This document shows positions 1 to 7,123 of a DNA stretch of 14,055 bases, piece after piece. The notes under the pieces are model-generated. The model was not told the origin of the DNA. It worked only from the letters and a program-made list of their open reading frames with translations, and searched no databases. The position numbers were made by a program, and so were the translations under genes. This stretch comes from an uncultured Erysipelotrichaceae bacterium (GTDB lineage: Bacteria > Bacillota_I > Bacilli_A > RF39 > UBA660), in contig CADBMU010000038.1 of the NCBI GenBank assembly GCA_902795845.1, forward strand, positions 1 through 14,055, written 5' to 3'. Within the stretch, counting starts at the first letter, position 1, and each line of letters opens with the position of its first letter.

Positions 1-537
1 CATGGTGGTAAAGACCCGGGAACTGTTTCTAACAGTGTTTATGAAAGTGATATTAACTTAAAAATATCCAAATATTTAGAATATTATTTAAGTACTAATG
101 GCGCTAGTGTTATTCTTACAAGAAATGGCAACTACGATTTAAGTAGTCCAAATATTTATAATAGAAAAAGAAGTGATTTTGATAATCGTATTAAAATAAT
201 AAATAATAACAATGCAGATATGTATTTATCTATTCATTTAAATTATTTAAGTGATGCAAGTTATTATGGGCCTCAAGTTTTTTATAATAGAAAGAAAGAT
301 AATAATAAATTACTAGCTGAAACTATTCAAAATTATCTTAATACAAAAACTAATACCAAAAGGGAAATAAAAAATATTCCAGAGAGAACATATATGTATA
401 ATAAATTAAAACCTACTGGGGTTTTAATAGAATGTGGTTTTCTTTCTAACTACAAAGAAAAGCAAAAATTAAAAAGTGATAATTATCAAAAAAAGATTGC
501 TCAGTATATCACTGAAGCAATCATAAAATTTTATTAG
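1..537 (+). CDS. cwlD: N-acetylmuramoyl-L-alanine amidase, CwlD-like (5'-truncated by window)
   Basis: Zinc amidase that cuts the bond between N-acetylmuramic acid and L-alanine in peptidoglycan (Amidase_3 family), acting outside the membrane. Only the last 178 residues are in the window. The frame is open from base 1 and enters at the first zinc ligand, in HGGKDPGT. The visible catalytic set is H1, E15 (in YESDINL), H79 (in YLSIHLNYL) and the late glutamate E144 (in GVLIECGFLSN). The spacing, the NRKRSDFDNRI segment and the C-terminal GFLSN are typical of CwlD, which in Bacillus makes muramic lactam in spore cortex. In a non-sporulating host it could be a general wall hydrolase. The signal peptide or anchor would lie upstream. 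The gene ends with TAG at 535-537, overlapping the tail of the convergent gene by 4 bp. The family call is strong; the CwlD subtype is likely. Confidence 0.9.
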   Translation, partial: HGGKDPGTVSNSVYESDINLKISKYLEYYLSTNGASVILTRNGNYDLSSPNIYNRKRSDFDNRIKIINNNNADMYLSIHLNYLSDASYYGPQVFYNRKKDNNKLLAETIQNYLNTKTNTKREIKNIPERTYMYNKLKPTGVLIECGFLSNYKEKQKLKSDNYQKKIAQYITEAIIKFY

Positions 538-1514
538 AATTCAAATGTTCTCATATATTTACTATGATCACAATCAAGCCCTCTAACATATGAAAGATTA
601 CCAATATTTTTTTCAAACTCTTTTATATCTTTTTTCCTATTTATAACATCATTTGCAAGGGTTATAAGCATGACTGATTTTTTAATTGACTTATCATATA
701 AATCAATAAAAGAATCAGTAGATTCAATGGTTTTATCTGATGGATAGAACCATTTTTTTCGATTAATATTTAAATAACTTATATTAGGTTGTTTTATATA
801 AGTTGTATAGTATTCATAATTATTATGTCTAAACCAAACTACTTTGTCAAAAATTTTATACATTTTTTTCTTGATTCCATACTTATCATTGATAAAAATT
901 CTATATAAAATTCTTGAAAGATTATATGATTTAAAATAATATTTAGCAACATTTTCTTCACCAAAAGTTTCTAAGAAAGTCTTATCCATAATAATTTTTA
1001 AATTATTTGAAAACTTAATTTTAGGAATAAATTCTTTTACCACATTAACTTTGTGATAAGCTTTTTTACATTTATTTATATAAAAGAAAGCATCAATATT
1101 AGATTCCATATCACCATGAAGACCCATGAATTTTTTAGTTTCTTTTTTTCTTCTATCATATACTCCAGTTTTATAAAATATTAAAGGATGACAAGTAGAA
1201 TCTAGTACATAATGATTTATAGAACCATATAAATAAGCTAAAGCACTAGGGTCATCTTTTAAATTTAACTCTATAATATTATTTAAAATATTCATAAAAT
1301 ATTTTTTGACATTTGTTTTATGACCTCTCTTGGATAAAAAATTTATTTTTTTAGTTTTTTTAATATTAAAACTGGCATAATATAAGAAATTATCAAAACT
1401 TTGACAAAACATTTCATATGTAGGAATTTCTTGTTTGAAAGAACTTTGAATATTTTTATCCAATTCGTTAAAAACATCTTTTCCAAATAAATTATGAGTT
1501 ATTAATTGTGGCAT
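534..1514 (-). CDS. Zinc-dependent phospholipase C family protein
   Basis: 326-residue protein matching the zinc-dependent phospholipase C/S1-P1 nuclease-like fold (PF00882). The N-terminus MPQLITHNLFG supplies an early histidine (H7). The core GSINHYVLDSTCHP gives H101, D105 and H109, and HGDMESNID gives H133 and E137 (HxxxE). This parallels the trinuclear zinc site of Bacillus cereus PLC (H-x3-D, later H-x3-E). No signal peptide is visible, so unlike the secreted toxins this copy is probably intracellular; its substrate is unknown. It could be a lipid hydrolase or a non-toxin relative. The C-terminal half is basic, aromatic-rich and poorly conserved. Translation starts at ATG 1514-1512, with GGTTGG/GGTG a few bases upstream on the minus strand. 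The gene is transcribed from its own divergent promoter and its stop overlaps the amidase stop by 4 bp. Confidence 0.8.
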   Translation of the reverse strand: MPQLITHNLFGKDVFNELDKNIQSSFKQEIPTYEMFCQSFDNFLYYASFNIKKTKKINFLSKRGHKTNVKKYFMNILNNIIELNLKDDPSALAYLYGSINHYVLDSTCHPLIFYKTGVYDRRKKETKKFMGLHGDMESNIDAFFYINKCKKAYHKVNVVKEFIPKIKFSNNLKIIMDKTFLETFGEENVAKYYFKSYNLSRILYRIFINDKYGIKKKMYKIFDKVVWFRHNNYEYYTTYIKQPNISYLNINRKKWFYPSDKTIESTDSFIDLYDKSIKKSVMLITLANDVINRKKDIKEFEKNIGNLSYVRGLDCDHSKYMRTFEF

Positions 1515-1538
1515 AAAATTTCACCAACCTTTCACATA

Positions 1539-1547
1539 ATTATAACA
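1539..1547 (-). promoter_or_regulatory. Extended -10 promoter for the phospholipase C-like gene
   Basis: On the minus strand the sequence reads TGTTATAAT: a perfect TATAAT with the TGn extension. It ends 24 nt before the start codon at 1514. No good -35 is visible 16-18 bp upstream, as expected for an extended -10 promoter. A GGTTGG/GGTG ribosome binding site follows. Confidence 0.6.
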
Positions 1548-1568
1548 TAACTAACACATAAAAAATAT

Positions 1569-1584
1569 AGTATGTAAATGTACT
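1569..1584. promoter_or_regulatory. Imperfect palindrome between divergent promoters (possible operator)
   Basis: AGTATGTAAATGTACT has AGTA/TACT arms around an 8-base AT-rich centre. It lies between the two divergent -10 boxes and over the position where the -35 of the abi gene would sit. That location suits a repressor site, but the arms are only 4 bp and the region is AT-rich, so chance is a real alternative. Confidence 0.2.
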
Positions 1585-1587
1585 TTA

Positions 1588-1596
1588 TGATATAAT
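1588..1596 (+). promoter_or_regulatory. Extended -10 promoter for the abi-htrA unit
   Basis: TGATATAAT is a perfect extended -10, 22 nt before the ATG at 1619. AGGGTG (1607-1612) is the ribosome binding site, 6 nt before the start. No clear -35 is present. It lies about 45 bp from the divergent -10 on the other strand. Confidence 0.6.
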
Positions 1597-1618
1597 TATC
1601 TATAGTAGGGTGATTTGA

Positions 1619-2548
1619 ATGAACAAAACATTTAAAACTTTAGATGAACAAGTTGATATTTTAAAGAACAAAGGTCTAATAATTGATGATGTTGAAAGAG
1701 CCAAAGAAATATTACTACGTGAAAATTACTTCTTTATTAGTGGTTATAGGCATTTATTTTTTAAATCTAATGAAAGTAAAAAGTTTATTCAAAACACTAA
1801 TTTTCGTGAACTTTATGGATTATTTAACTTTGATAGACAACTAAGAAATATAATTTTCAAAAATATCCTTATTATAGAAAATAATATCAAAAGTGTTATC
1901 TCATATAATATCTCAAGAAATTATGGTATTACAGAGAAAAATTATTTAAATCCTAAAAACTTTACTAGAGAACCAAGTAAAACTAGACAAGTTAATGATT
2001 TATTAAAAAAAATGAAAAGACAAATAAGAATTAATGGTGGACAACATGAAGCAACAAGTCATTATATTTCAAATTATGGTTATATTCCACCATGGATTGT
2101 CGTAAAAGTTTTATCATTTGGTATAGTTAGTGAATTATATGGAATATTAAAAGTGGATGATCAAAAAAATATAGCAGATGTTTTTAATATCAATTATCAA
2201 GAATTAATGAGTTACTTAACAATTCTATCAAATTATAGAAATTTATGTGCTCATGAAGATATTGTTTATGAACATAAAGCTCAAAAACCAATATATAATA
2301 CAAAGTATCATCAATTGTTAAATATTCCAATGATGGATGGCGAATATATTTATGGTAAAGAAGATTTATTTGCAGTAATTATTATTCTAAAACAGTTACT
2401 TCGTAAAGACGATTTTACATTACTTTTGAATGAAATATCTTATGAAATAGATGTACTTGCAGGCAAATTAAATGTAATACCTATAGCTAAAGTATTAGAT
2501 AGAATGGGATTTCCAGAGAATTTTAAAGAACTAGCGAGGTTAGATTAG
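1619..2548 (+). CDS. Abi_2 family (AbiD/AbiF-type) abortive infection protein, HEPN-like
   Basis: 309-residue protein of the Abi_2 family (PF07751), whose members include the lactococcal phage-resistance proteins AbiD and AbiF. The order of motifs is typical: an N-terminal TLDEQVDILKNKGL helix, YFFISGYRHLF (37-47), the FDRQLRNIIFKNILIIENNI helix (71-90), PPWIVVKVLSFGIVSELY (157-174) and YRNLCAHEDIVY (206-217). The last gives R207-x4-H212, the Rx4-6H signature of HEPN ribonucleases, so RNA cleavage on phage infection is the likely activity; this is inferred from the family. The length is usual and no frameshift is seen. The start has AGGGTG 6 nt upstream. The stop TAG (2546-2548) directly abuts the htrA ATG, so the two are co-transcribed and probably translationally coupled. 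No antitoxin gene or associated structured RNA has room on either side. Confidence 0.85.
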   Translation: MNKTFKTLDEQVDILKNKGLIIDDVERAKEILLRENYFFISGYRHLFFKSNESKKFIQNTNFRELYGLFNFDRQLRNIIFKNILIIENNIKSVISYNISRNYGITEKNYLNPKNFTREPSKTRQVNDLLKKMKRQIRINGGQHEATSHYISNYGYIPPWIVVKVLSFGIVSELYGILKVDDQKNIADVFNINYQELMSYLTILSNYRNLCAHEDIVYEHKAQKPIYNTKYHQLLNIPMMDGEYIYGKEDLFAVIIILKQLLRKDDFTLLLNEISYEIDVLAGKLNVIPIAKVLDRMGFPENFKELARLD

Positions 2549-3646
2549 ATGAAGAAAAAAAATAATTGGTTTGTGAAAATCTTAGTGATTATTATAACTT
2601 TCTTTTTAGGAGCATTTGGAATGTATTTATTATTTCATTTCTACCCTAATGAATTTATTAAAACGACAAATACTACTAAAGTAGTAAAAGATGTTAGTAT
2701 CACTGATACAGGATTAAGCGAAGCAGTTAACAAAGTTTATGATGCAGTAGTTGTTGTTCAAACTTATGTGAGAAAAGAATTATCAGCATCAGGTACAGGA
2801 TTTGTTTATAAAAATGAAGATGGTAAAGCTTATATTTTAACTAATAACCATGTAATATCTGGTGGTACAAAAATATATGTTAACTTTACTAATGGCAAGA
2901 AAATAGAGGCCGAGGTATTAGGTAGTGATACATATGCTGATATTGCCGTATTATCAATAGATAGCTTTGATGATATAAGTGTTGCAACACTTGGAAGTAG
3001 TGATGATGCTAAAGTAGGAGATACTGTATTTGCTGTTGGTGCTCCACTTGATAGTGCATATTCTTGGACAGTAACAAGAGGTATTTTATCTGGTAAAAAC
3101 CGTTTAATTGAAGTTGATTCATCAAACAGTAATTCTACTAGCGATTGGGTTATGAGTGCTATTCAAACTGATGCAGCAATTAACTCAGGAAATAGTGGTG
3201 GGCCTCTTTGCGATGCAAATGGTGAAGTTGTTGGAATTACTTCAATGAAACTTGTAAAAAGTGGTGTAGAAGGCATGGGATTTGCTATTCCAATTGAAAC
3301 AGCAATAGATTATGCAGATAAAATAGTAAAAAATGAAGACATTAAACGTCCTTATTTAGGAGTGTCAATGTATAATGTTTCAGATATTAATAAAAAATAT
3401 TATGATGAGTCTATTACTACAACTGGTGTATATGTTGCTGATGTCGAAAAAAATTCTCCAGCAGATAAAGCTGGTATAAAAAAAGGCGATATAATAGTTA
3501 AACTTAATGATACAGATATAGAAAGTGTAGCTTATTTAAAATATAATCTATATAAGTTCAATATTGGTGAAAAAGTAACATTAACTGTAGTTAGAGATGA
3601 TGAAAAACAAAATATTGAAGTAACTCTTGGAGAAAGTGGCAATTAG
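2549..3646 (+). CDS. htrA: HtrA/DegP-like S1C serine protease, membrane-anchored, one PDZ domain
   Basis: 365-residue envelope quality-control protease. A short basic N-terminus (MKKKNNWFVK) is followed by one hydrophobic segment at about residues 9-30, predicted to anchor the protein with the protease outside the cell. The trypsin-like domain spans about 55-260 and carries the triad H101 (LTNNHVISGG), D131 (YADIAVLSI) and S216 (NSGNSGGPL). A single PDZ domain follows (about 265-362; RPYLGVSM, AGIKKGDIIVKLN). Length and layout match HtrA of Gram-positive bacteria, which degrades or refolds misfolded exported proteins. The ATG at 2549 is preferred because GAGG (2536-2539), inside the end of the abi gene, is well spaced. 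It is the second gene of the abi-htrA unit. In many Firmicutes htrA is under envelope-stress control, but no CssR-type site was recognised here. A terminator overlaps its stop codon. Confidence 0.93.
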   Translation: MKKKNNWFVKILVIIITFFLGAFGMYLLFHFYPNEFIKTTNTTKVVKDVSITDTGLSEAVNKVYDAVVVVQTYVRKELSASGTGFVYKNEDGKAYILTNNHVISGGTKIYVNFTNGKKIEAEVLGSDTYADIAVLSIDSFDDISVATLGSSDDAKVGDTVFAVGAPLDSAYSWTVTRGILSGKNRLIEVDSSNSNSTSDWVMSAIQTDAAINSGNSGGPLCDANGEVVGITSMKLVKSGVEGMGFAIPIETAIDYADKIVKNEDIKRPYLGVSMYNVSDINKKYYDESITTTGVYVADVEKNSPADKAGIKKGDIIVKLNDTDIESVAYLKYNLYKFNIGEKVTLTVVRDDEKQNIEVTLGESGN

Positions 3647-3658
3647 TACCACTTTTTT
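3633..3658 (+). terminator. Rho-independent terminator of the abi-htrA unit
   Basis: Stem AAAGTGG (3633-3639) pairs with CCACTTT (3649-3655) around a 9-nt loop and is followed by further T residues to 3658. The 5' arm lies in the last htrA codons and the loop contains the TAG stop (3644-3646), so terminator and coding end are superimposed. Confidence 0.75.
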
Positions 3659-3659
3659 C

Positions 3660-3688
3660 TTGCCTTCAATACCAAAATGAAGTATGAT
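3660..3688 (+). promoter_or_regulatory. Probable sigma-A promoter for the gene at 3714
   Basis: TTGCCT (3660-3665) and TATGAT (3683-3688) are separated by 17 bp, matching -35/-10 spacing with 4/6 and 5/6 agreement to consensus. It begins immediately after the htrA terminator. AGAGGTGG (3703-3710) is the ribosome binding site before ATG 3714. Confidence 0.45.
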
Positions 3689-3713
3689 AATTAACAATAA
3701 TTAGAGGTGGGTT

Positions 3714-4661
3714 ATGGAACAAGTTTTAAGTAATGATATTTTTAGAGCTACAATTTTAAAAATTATTTTCTTCAATGCAATTAATAATTATGAATTAGAA
3801 GAAGCAGAAGTAGATGAAAAAACTCATTTATATTTTGCTGCAGAAAAATTAATGGAGATGCATAATTCAGAAAGTTTTATTTTAAGAAATATATTTAATG
3901 GCATATTAGAAACAAGTTTTTTAGATGCTTATAAAGTGTTAAATTTAAAAAATAGAGAATCAACTTTAAATTTTGATGAAGCTCAAATTTATAACAAAGT
4001 GTGCAGTATAATAGATTTTGAAGATTTAGAAAATGCTGTTATGACTATAGATGATTTTTTAGAGGTTTTATTAAACTATGCATTAGAATTTTATAGATAT
4101 AATATTTTAAGAAAAATAAAAACTGTAAAAGCTTTATCAAGTGCTCAGTGTGCTTGGTTGTTATATAGTTTTAAATTATTTGATAATGATTATAAACAAT
4201 ATGGTGAAACAATAAATCTTGATATTTTACTATCTTATTACAAAAAAGAAATGAAAACTTATGAAATGACACCAATAGATAATGGTGCAATATCAGCAAA
4301 TTTAAGTGAAGAAATAATCGGTTTTATTAAAAGTTTAGCTGGAATGGACTTTGATTCTTTTGAAACTTTAATGGAAGAAATAATCAAAACTGATTATAAA
4401 TGGTCAAAATATATAGTTGATAAAAAGAATTTTAATAATATTGTAGATATTGGTGATTTTGAGGAAAAAATAGAAATGTATGAAAATAATTCTTTGAAAT
4501 CTTTAATTTCAGAAGAAATTTTAGTTGATGATTATTATTTAAATGCTTTAGTAGATGGAATTATATTAACTAAATGTGATAATTTATATTTAGATGAAGA
4601 TATAATAAATGAAGAAATGGTAGATGATTATTACACAAAAAATTTAAAACCTAAAAAATAA
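3714..4661 (+). CDS. Hypothetical acidic, mostly helical cytoplasmic protein
   Basis: 315 residues; I do not recognise the family. No signal peptide, membrane segment, nucleotide-binding motif, metal-binding cluster or classic catalytic motif is visible. The sequence is rich in Glu, Asp, Leu, Ile, Asn and Tyr and reads as a run of amphipathic helices, with a strongly acidic C-terminal third (for example EEILVDDYYL and LYLDEDIINEEMVDDYY) ending in the basic KNLKPKK. This looks more like a protein-protein interaction or regulatory protein than an enzyme, but that is only an impression from composition. The start is well supported by AGAGGTGG immediately upstream. Codon use resembles the neighbours and the reading frame is intact, so it is a real gene. 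It sits alone between two transcription units: its own promoter follows the htrA terminator, and an extended -10 for prfB begins immediately after its stop, with no terminator between. Confidence 0.8.
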   Translation: MEQVLSNDIFRATILKIIFFNAINNYELEEAEVDEKTHLYFAAEKLMEMHNSESFILRNIFNGILETSFLDAYKVLNLKNRESTLNFDEAQIYNKVCSIIDFEDLENAVMTIDDFLEVLLNYALEFYRYNILRKIKTVKALSSAQCAWLLYSFKLFDNDYKQYGETINLDILLSYYKKEMKTYEMTPIDNGAISANLSEEIIGFIKSLAGMDFDSFETLMEEIIKTDYKWSKYIVDKKNFNNIVDIGDFEEKIEMYENNSLKSLISEEILVDDYYLNALVDGIILTKCDNLYLDEDIINEEMVDDYYTKNLKPKK

Positions 4662-4670
4662 TGGTATAAT
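4662..4670 (+). promoter_or_regulatory. Extended -10 promoter for the prfB-tilS-ftsH unit
   Basis: TGGTATAAT begins directly after the TAA of the preceding gene and ends 17 nt before the prfB ATG (4688). The predicted leader is about 11 nt, with GGTGAT (4677-4682) as the ribosome binding site near its 5' end. Read-through from the upstream gene is also possible, as no terminator separates them. Confidence 0.55.
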
Positions 4671-4687
4671 TATATTGGTGATAAAAA

Positions 4688-5771
4688 ATGGAAAAAAATG
4701 AATTAGAAATATTACTTAAAAATTTGATAGAAAAAATGACCACTATTGGGAGGTCACTTTGACATTGCTAAAAACAAGCAAGAAATAGAAGAACTTGAAA
4801 CAAAATTAAATGATCCAGATATATGGAATGACGTTAATAAAGCTCAAGAAATAAATAAAAACTTAAGTGCTTTAAAAAAAATAGTTGATAATTATCAAGA
4901 TATTTATGATAATTTGAATTACTATGTAGAAATGTTAGAAATAGTAAATAACGATGAACTTAGTGAAATAGCAAATAAGGTCTTAGAATTAGAAAGTAAA
5001 ATATCAGAATTAGAAATTAATACTTTGTTAAATAAAGAATATGATAAGTATAATTGTTATCTTGAAATACATCCTGGTGCTGGTGGTACAGAAAGTTGTG
5101 ACTGGGCTAGTATGTTGTCAAGAATGTATCAAAGATATGCTCAAATTATGAATTTTACATGTGAAGTATTGGATGAACAAAAAGGTGATGAAGCTGGAAT
5201 TAAAAGCGTAACTCTACATATTAAAGGACTTTATGCTTTTGGGTATTTAAAATGTGAACAAGGTGTTCATAGACTTGTAAGAATATCACCATTTGATTCA
5301 AATGCTAGAAGGCATACATCTTTTGCATCGGTTAGCGTTATTCCTGAAATAGATAATAATATCGATATTGAAATAAAAGAAAGTGATTTAAAAATTGATG
5401 TTTATCATTCTAGTGGTGCTGGAGGACAATCAGTAAATACTTCAAATTCAGCAGTAAGAATTACTCATTTACCTACAAATACTGTAGTAACTTGTCAAAA
5501 TGAAAGAAGTCAGATGAAAAATAAAGAAGAAGCTATGAAAGTATTAAAAAGTAAATTGTATCAAATTGAATTAGAAAAACAAGAAAAAGAAATGAATAAA
5601 TTAAAAGGAATTAATGAATCAATTAATTTTGGAAGCCAAATTAGAAGTTATGTTTTAGAACCTTACACTTTAGTTAAAGATGCAAGAAGTGGTTATGAAA
5701 CTTCGCAAGCAGCAAAAGTACTTGATGGAAATATTCAAGAATTAATTGAGTCAGTATTAAAAGTAAATTAA
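4688..5771 (+). CDS. prfB: Peptide chain release factor 2 (programmed +1 frameshift)
   Basis: RF2 releases finished peptides at UGA and UAA codons. The coding sequence is in two frames. ATG 4688 opens a 24-codon zero frame ending at the in-frame TGA 4760-4762. A +1 shift at CTT (4757-4759) resumes at GAC 4761-4763, giving join(4688..4759,4761..5771) and a 360-residue product, against about 365 in the family. The SPF stop-codon recognition tripeptide (RISPFDSN, about 200-202) and the GGQ hydrolysis motif (SGAGGQSVN, about 245-247) are both intact. Their positions sit five residues below those of E. coli RF2, confirming the joined start. A start at ATT 4746 would lose the N-terminus. Regulation is autogenous: low RF2 lets ribosomes pause at UGA and shift. 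It is first in a unit with tilS 17 bp downstream. Confidence 0.96.
4748..4763 (+). promoter_or_regulatory. prfB programmed +1 frameshift signal
   Basis: GGGAGG (4748-4753) is an internal Shine-Dalgarno-like stretch, then TCA, the slip codon CTT (4757-4759) and TGA C (4760-4763). The order and three-base spacing match the classic RF2 recoding site (SD, one codon, CTT TGA C). Confidence 0.95.
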
Positions 5772-5788
5772 TAGAAAGAAGGTCTTAC

Positions 5789-7123
5789 ATGCAAAAGGTT
5801 TTAGAATTTATTAACAATAATGTAAAAAATAATGATCCAGTAGTAGTTGCGTGTTCTTATGGACCTGATTCAATGGCACTTTTAAATATCTTAGTAAATG
5901 ATAAACTCAAAAATTTAAAGATAATAGTTGCTCATGTGAATCACAATGTAAGACAAGAAAGTAAAATAGAAGAAGAAAATTTAAAAAAATACTGTTTAAA
6001 AAATAATCTTATTTTTGAAAGCATGAAAATAGAAAAAATTAATAATAATAATTTTGAAATGGAAGCAAGAAAAATAAGATATAAATTTTTTGACAAAGTA
6101 GTAAAAAAATATCATGCAAAGATATTATTTACGGCCCATCATGGTGATGATTTAATAGAAACTATTTTAATGCGCCTTAATCGTGGGAGTACATTAAAAG
6201 GATATAAAGGTATAGAGCTTATTACAAATAAAAAAGATTACCAAATTATGAGACCACTTTTATACACCACAAAAAAAGAAATATTAGAATATTTAGAAAA
6301 AAATAAAATATTGTATGCAATTGATTATACAAACTTTGATGATACCCATACAAGAAATAGATTTAGAAAAAACGTTTTACCATTTTTAAAAGAAGAGAAT
6401 CCTAATGTACATGAAAAGTATTTAGAATATTCTAAAGAATTAAAAGAATATGATAATTTTGTCGAAAAATATCTTGATAATAAATGTAAACATATTTTAA
6501 GAAATAATATAATTATAATAGATAAATTTTTAAAAGAAGATATATTAATTCAAAAAAAACTTTTAGAAAGATTATTAGAAAAAAAATATGATGGCTATTT
6601 AGAGGTAATTAATAAAAAACATGTAGAAAATATTAGAAAGTTAATTATTAGAAATAAAAATAACTCTATTATTAATTTACCAGGTGGTTTAATAGGATTA
6701 ATTGAATACAATCAATTTAAGATTATTGAAGAAATACCTTGTAAAGAATATGATTATGTCTTTAAAAAATATTTAAAAATAGATAATAAGGAATTTAAAG
6801 AGATAAATGAAAATTTAGAAAAATCTAATTATATACTTAGAATAAATAGTAAAGAAGTAGAATTACCATTTCATGTGAGAACGAGAATTAATGGCGATAA
6901 AATACTACTAAAAAATGTTAATTATTATAAAAAAGTTAGTGATATTTTAACCGATGATAAAATAAATTATGAACGCCGACAAAATTTAACAATTTTTACA
7001 GATAATAGTGGTAAAATATTGTGGATACCCGGTGTAAAGAAATCTAATTTTGATAAGGAAAAAAATGAAAAGTATGATATAATAATAAAGTATATTTTAA
7101 ATAAGGAGGAAAATAATGAATAA
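5789..7123 (+). CDS. tilS: tRNA(Ile)-lysidine synthase
   Basis: Uses ATP and lysine to convert the wobble C34 of tRNA-Ile(CAU) to lysidine, so that it reads AUA as isoleucine; essential in most bacteria. The N-terminal PP-loop ATPase domain (about 1-200) shows ACSYGPDSMALL (21-32), AHVNHNVRQES (48-58), MEARKIRY (91-98), TAHHGDDLIETILMRLNRGS (115-134) and RNRFRKNVLP (189-198). The C-terminal TilS_C domain carries TRINGDKI and KILWIPGVKK. The length of 444 is normal. The P-loop reads SYGPDS where SGGxDS is usual, a Tyr for the first Gly. AGAAGG (5777-5782) lies 6 nt before the ATG. It follows prfB by 17 bp and overlaps ftsH by 8 bp. The hpt gene that often sits between tilS and ftsH is absent. 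AUA is abundant in this genome, so demand for lysidine should be high. Confidence 0.94.
   Translation: MQKVLEFINNNVKNNDPVVVACSYGPDSMALLNILVNDKLKNLKIIVAHVNHNVRQESKIEEENLKKYCLKNNLIFESMKIEKINNNNFEMEARKIRYKFFDKVVKKYHAKILFTAHHGDDLIETILMRLNRGSTLKGYKGIELITNKKDYQIMRPLLYTTKKEILEYLEKNKILYAIDYTNFDDTHTRNRFRKNVLPFLKEENPNVHEKYLEYSKELKEYDNFVEKYLDNKCKHILRNNIIIIDKFLKEDILIQKKLLERLLEKKYDGYLEVINKKHVENIRKLIIRNKNNSIINLPGGLIGLIEYNQFKIIEEIPCKEYDYVFKKYLKIDNKEFKEINENLEKSNYILRINSKEVELPFHVRTRINGDKILLKNVNYYKKVSDILTDDKINYERRQNLTIFTDNSGKILWIPGVKKSNFDKEKNEKYDIIIKYILNKEENNE
7103..7109 (+). promoter_or_regulatory. Strong ribosome binding site of ftsH inside tilS
   Basis: AAGGAGG is a near-perfect anti-16S match within the last codons of tilS, 6 nt before ATG 7116. 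It fixes the ftsH start and allows coupled translation across the 8-bp overlap. Confidence 0.85.

Noticed and set aside
220..537. A short 105-residue amidase starting at ATG 220
   Set aside because: The same frame is open to base 1 and contains the first two zinc ligands of the amidase. ATG 220 is internal.
1515..1618. Structured non-coding RNA associated with the Abi gene
   Set aside because: Some Abi_2/AbiF genes have a neighbouring structured RNA. Here only 104 bp lie upstream, filled by two promoters, and none downstream. No extended stem was visible.
4746..5771. prfB starting at ATT 4746 without a frameshift
   Set aside because: It would lose 24 N-terminal residues and ignores the exact RF2 recoding site (GGGAGG, CTT TGA C). 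Motif positions fit the frameshifted product.
5849..5884. tilS as a pseudogene because of the altered P-loop
   Set aside because: The frame is complete, all other motifs are intact and the gene is normally essential. A single substitution is not evidence of decay.
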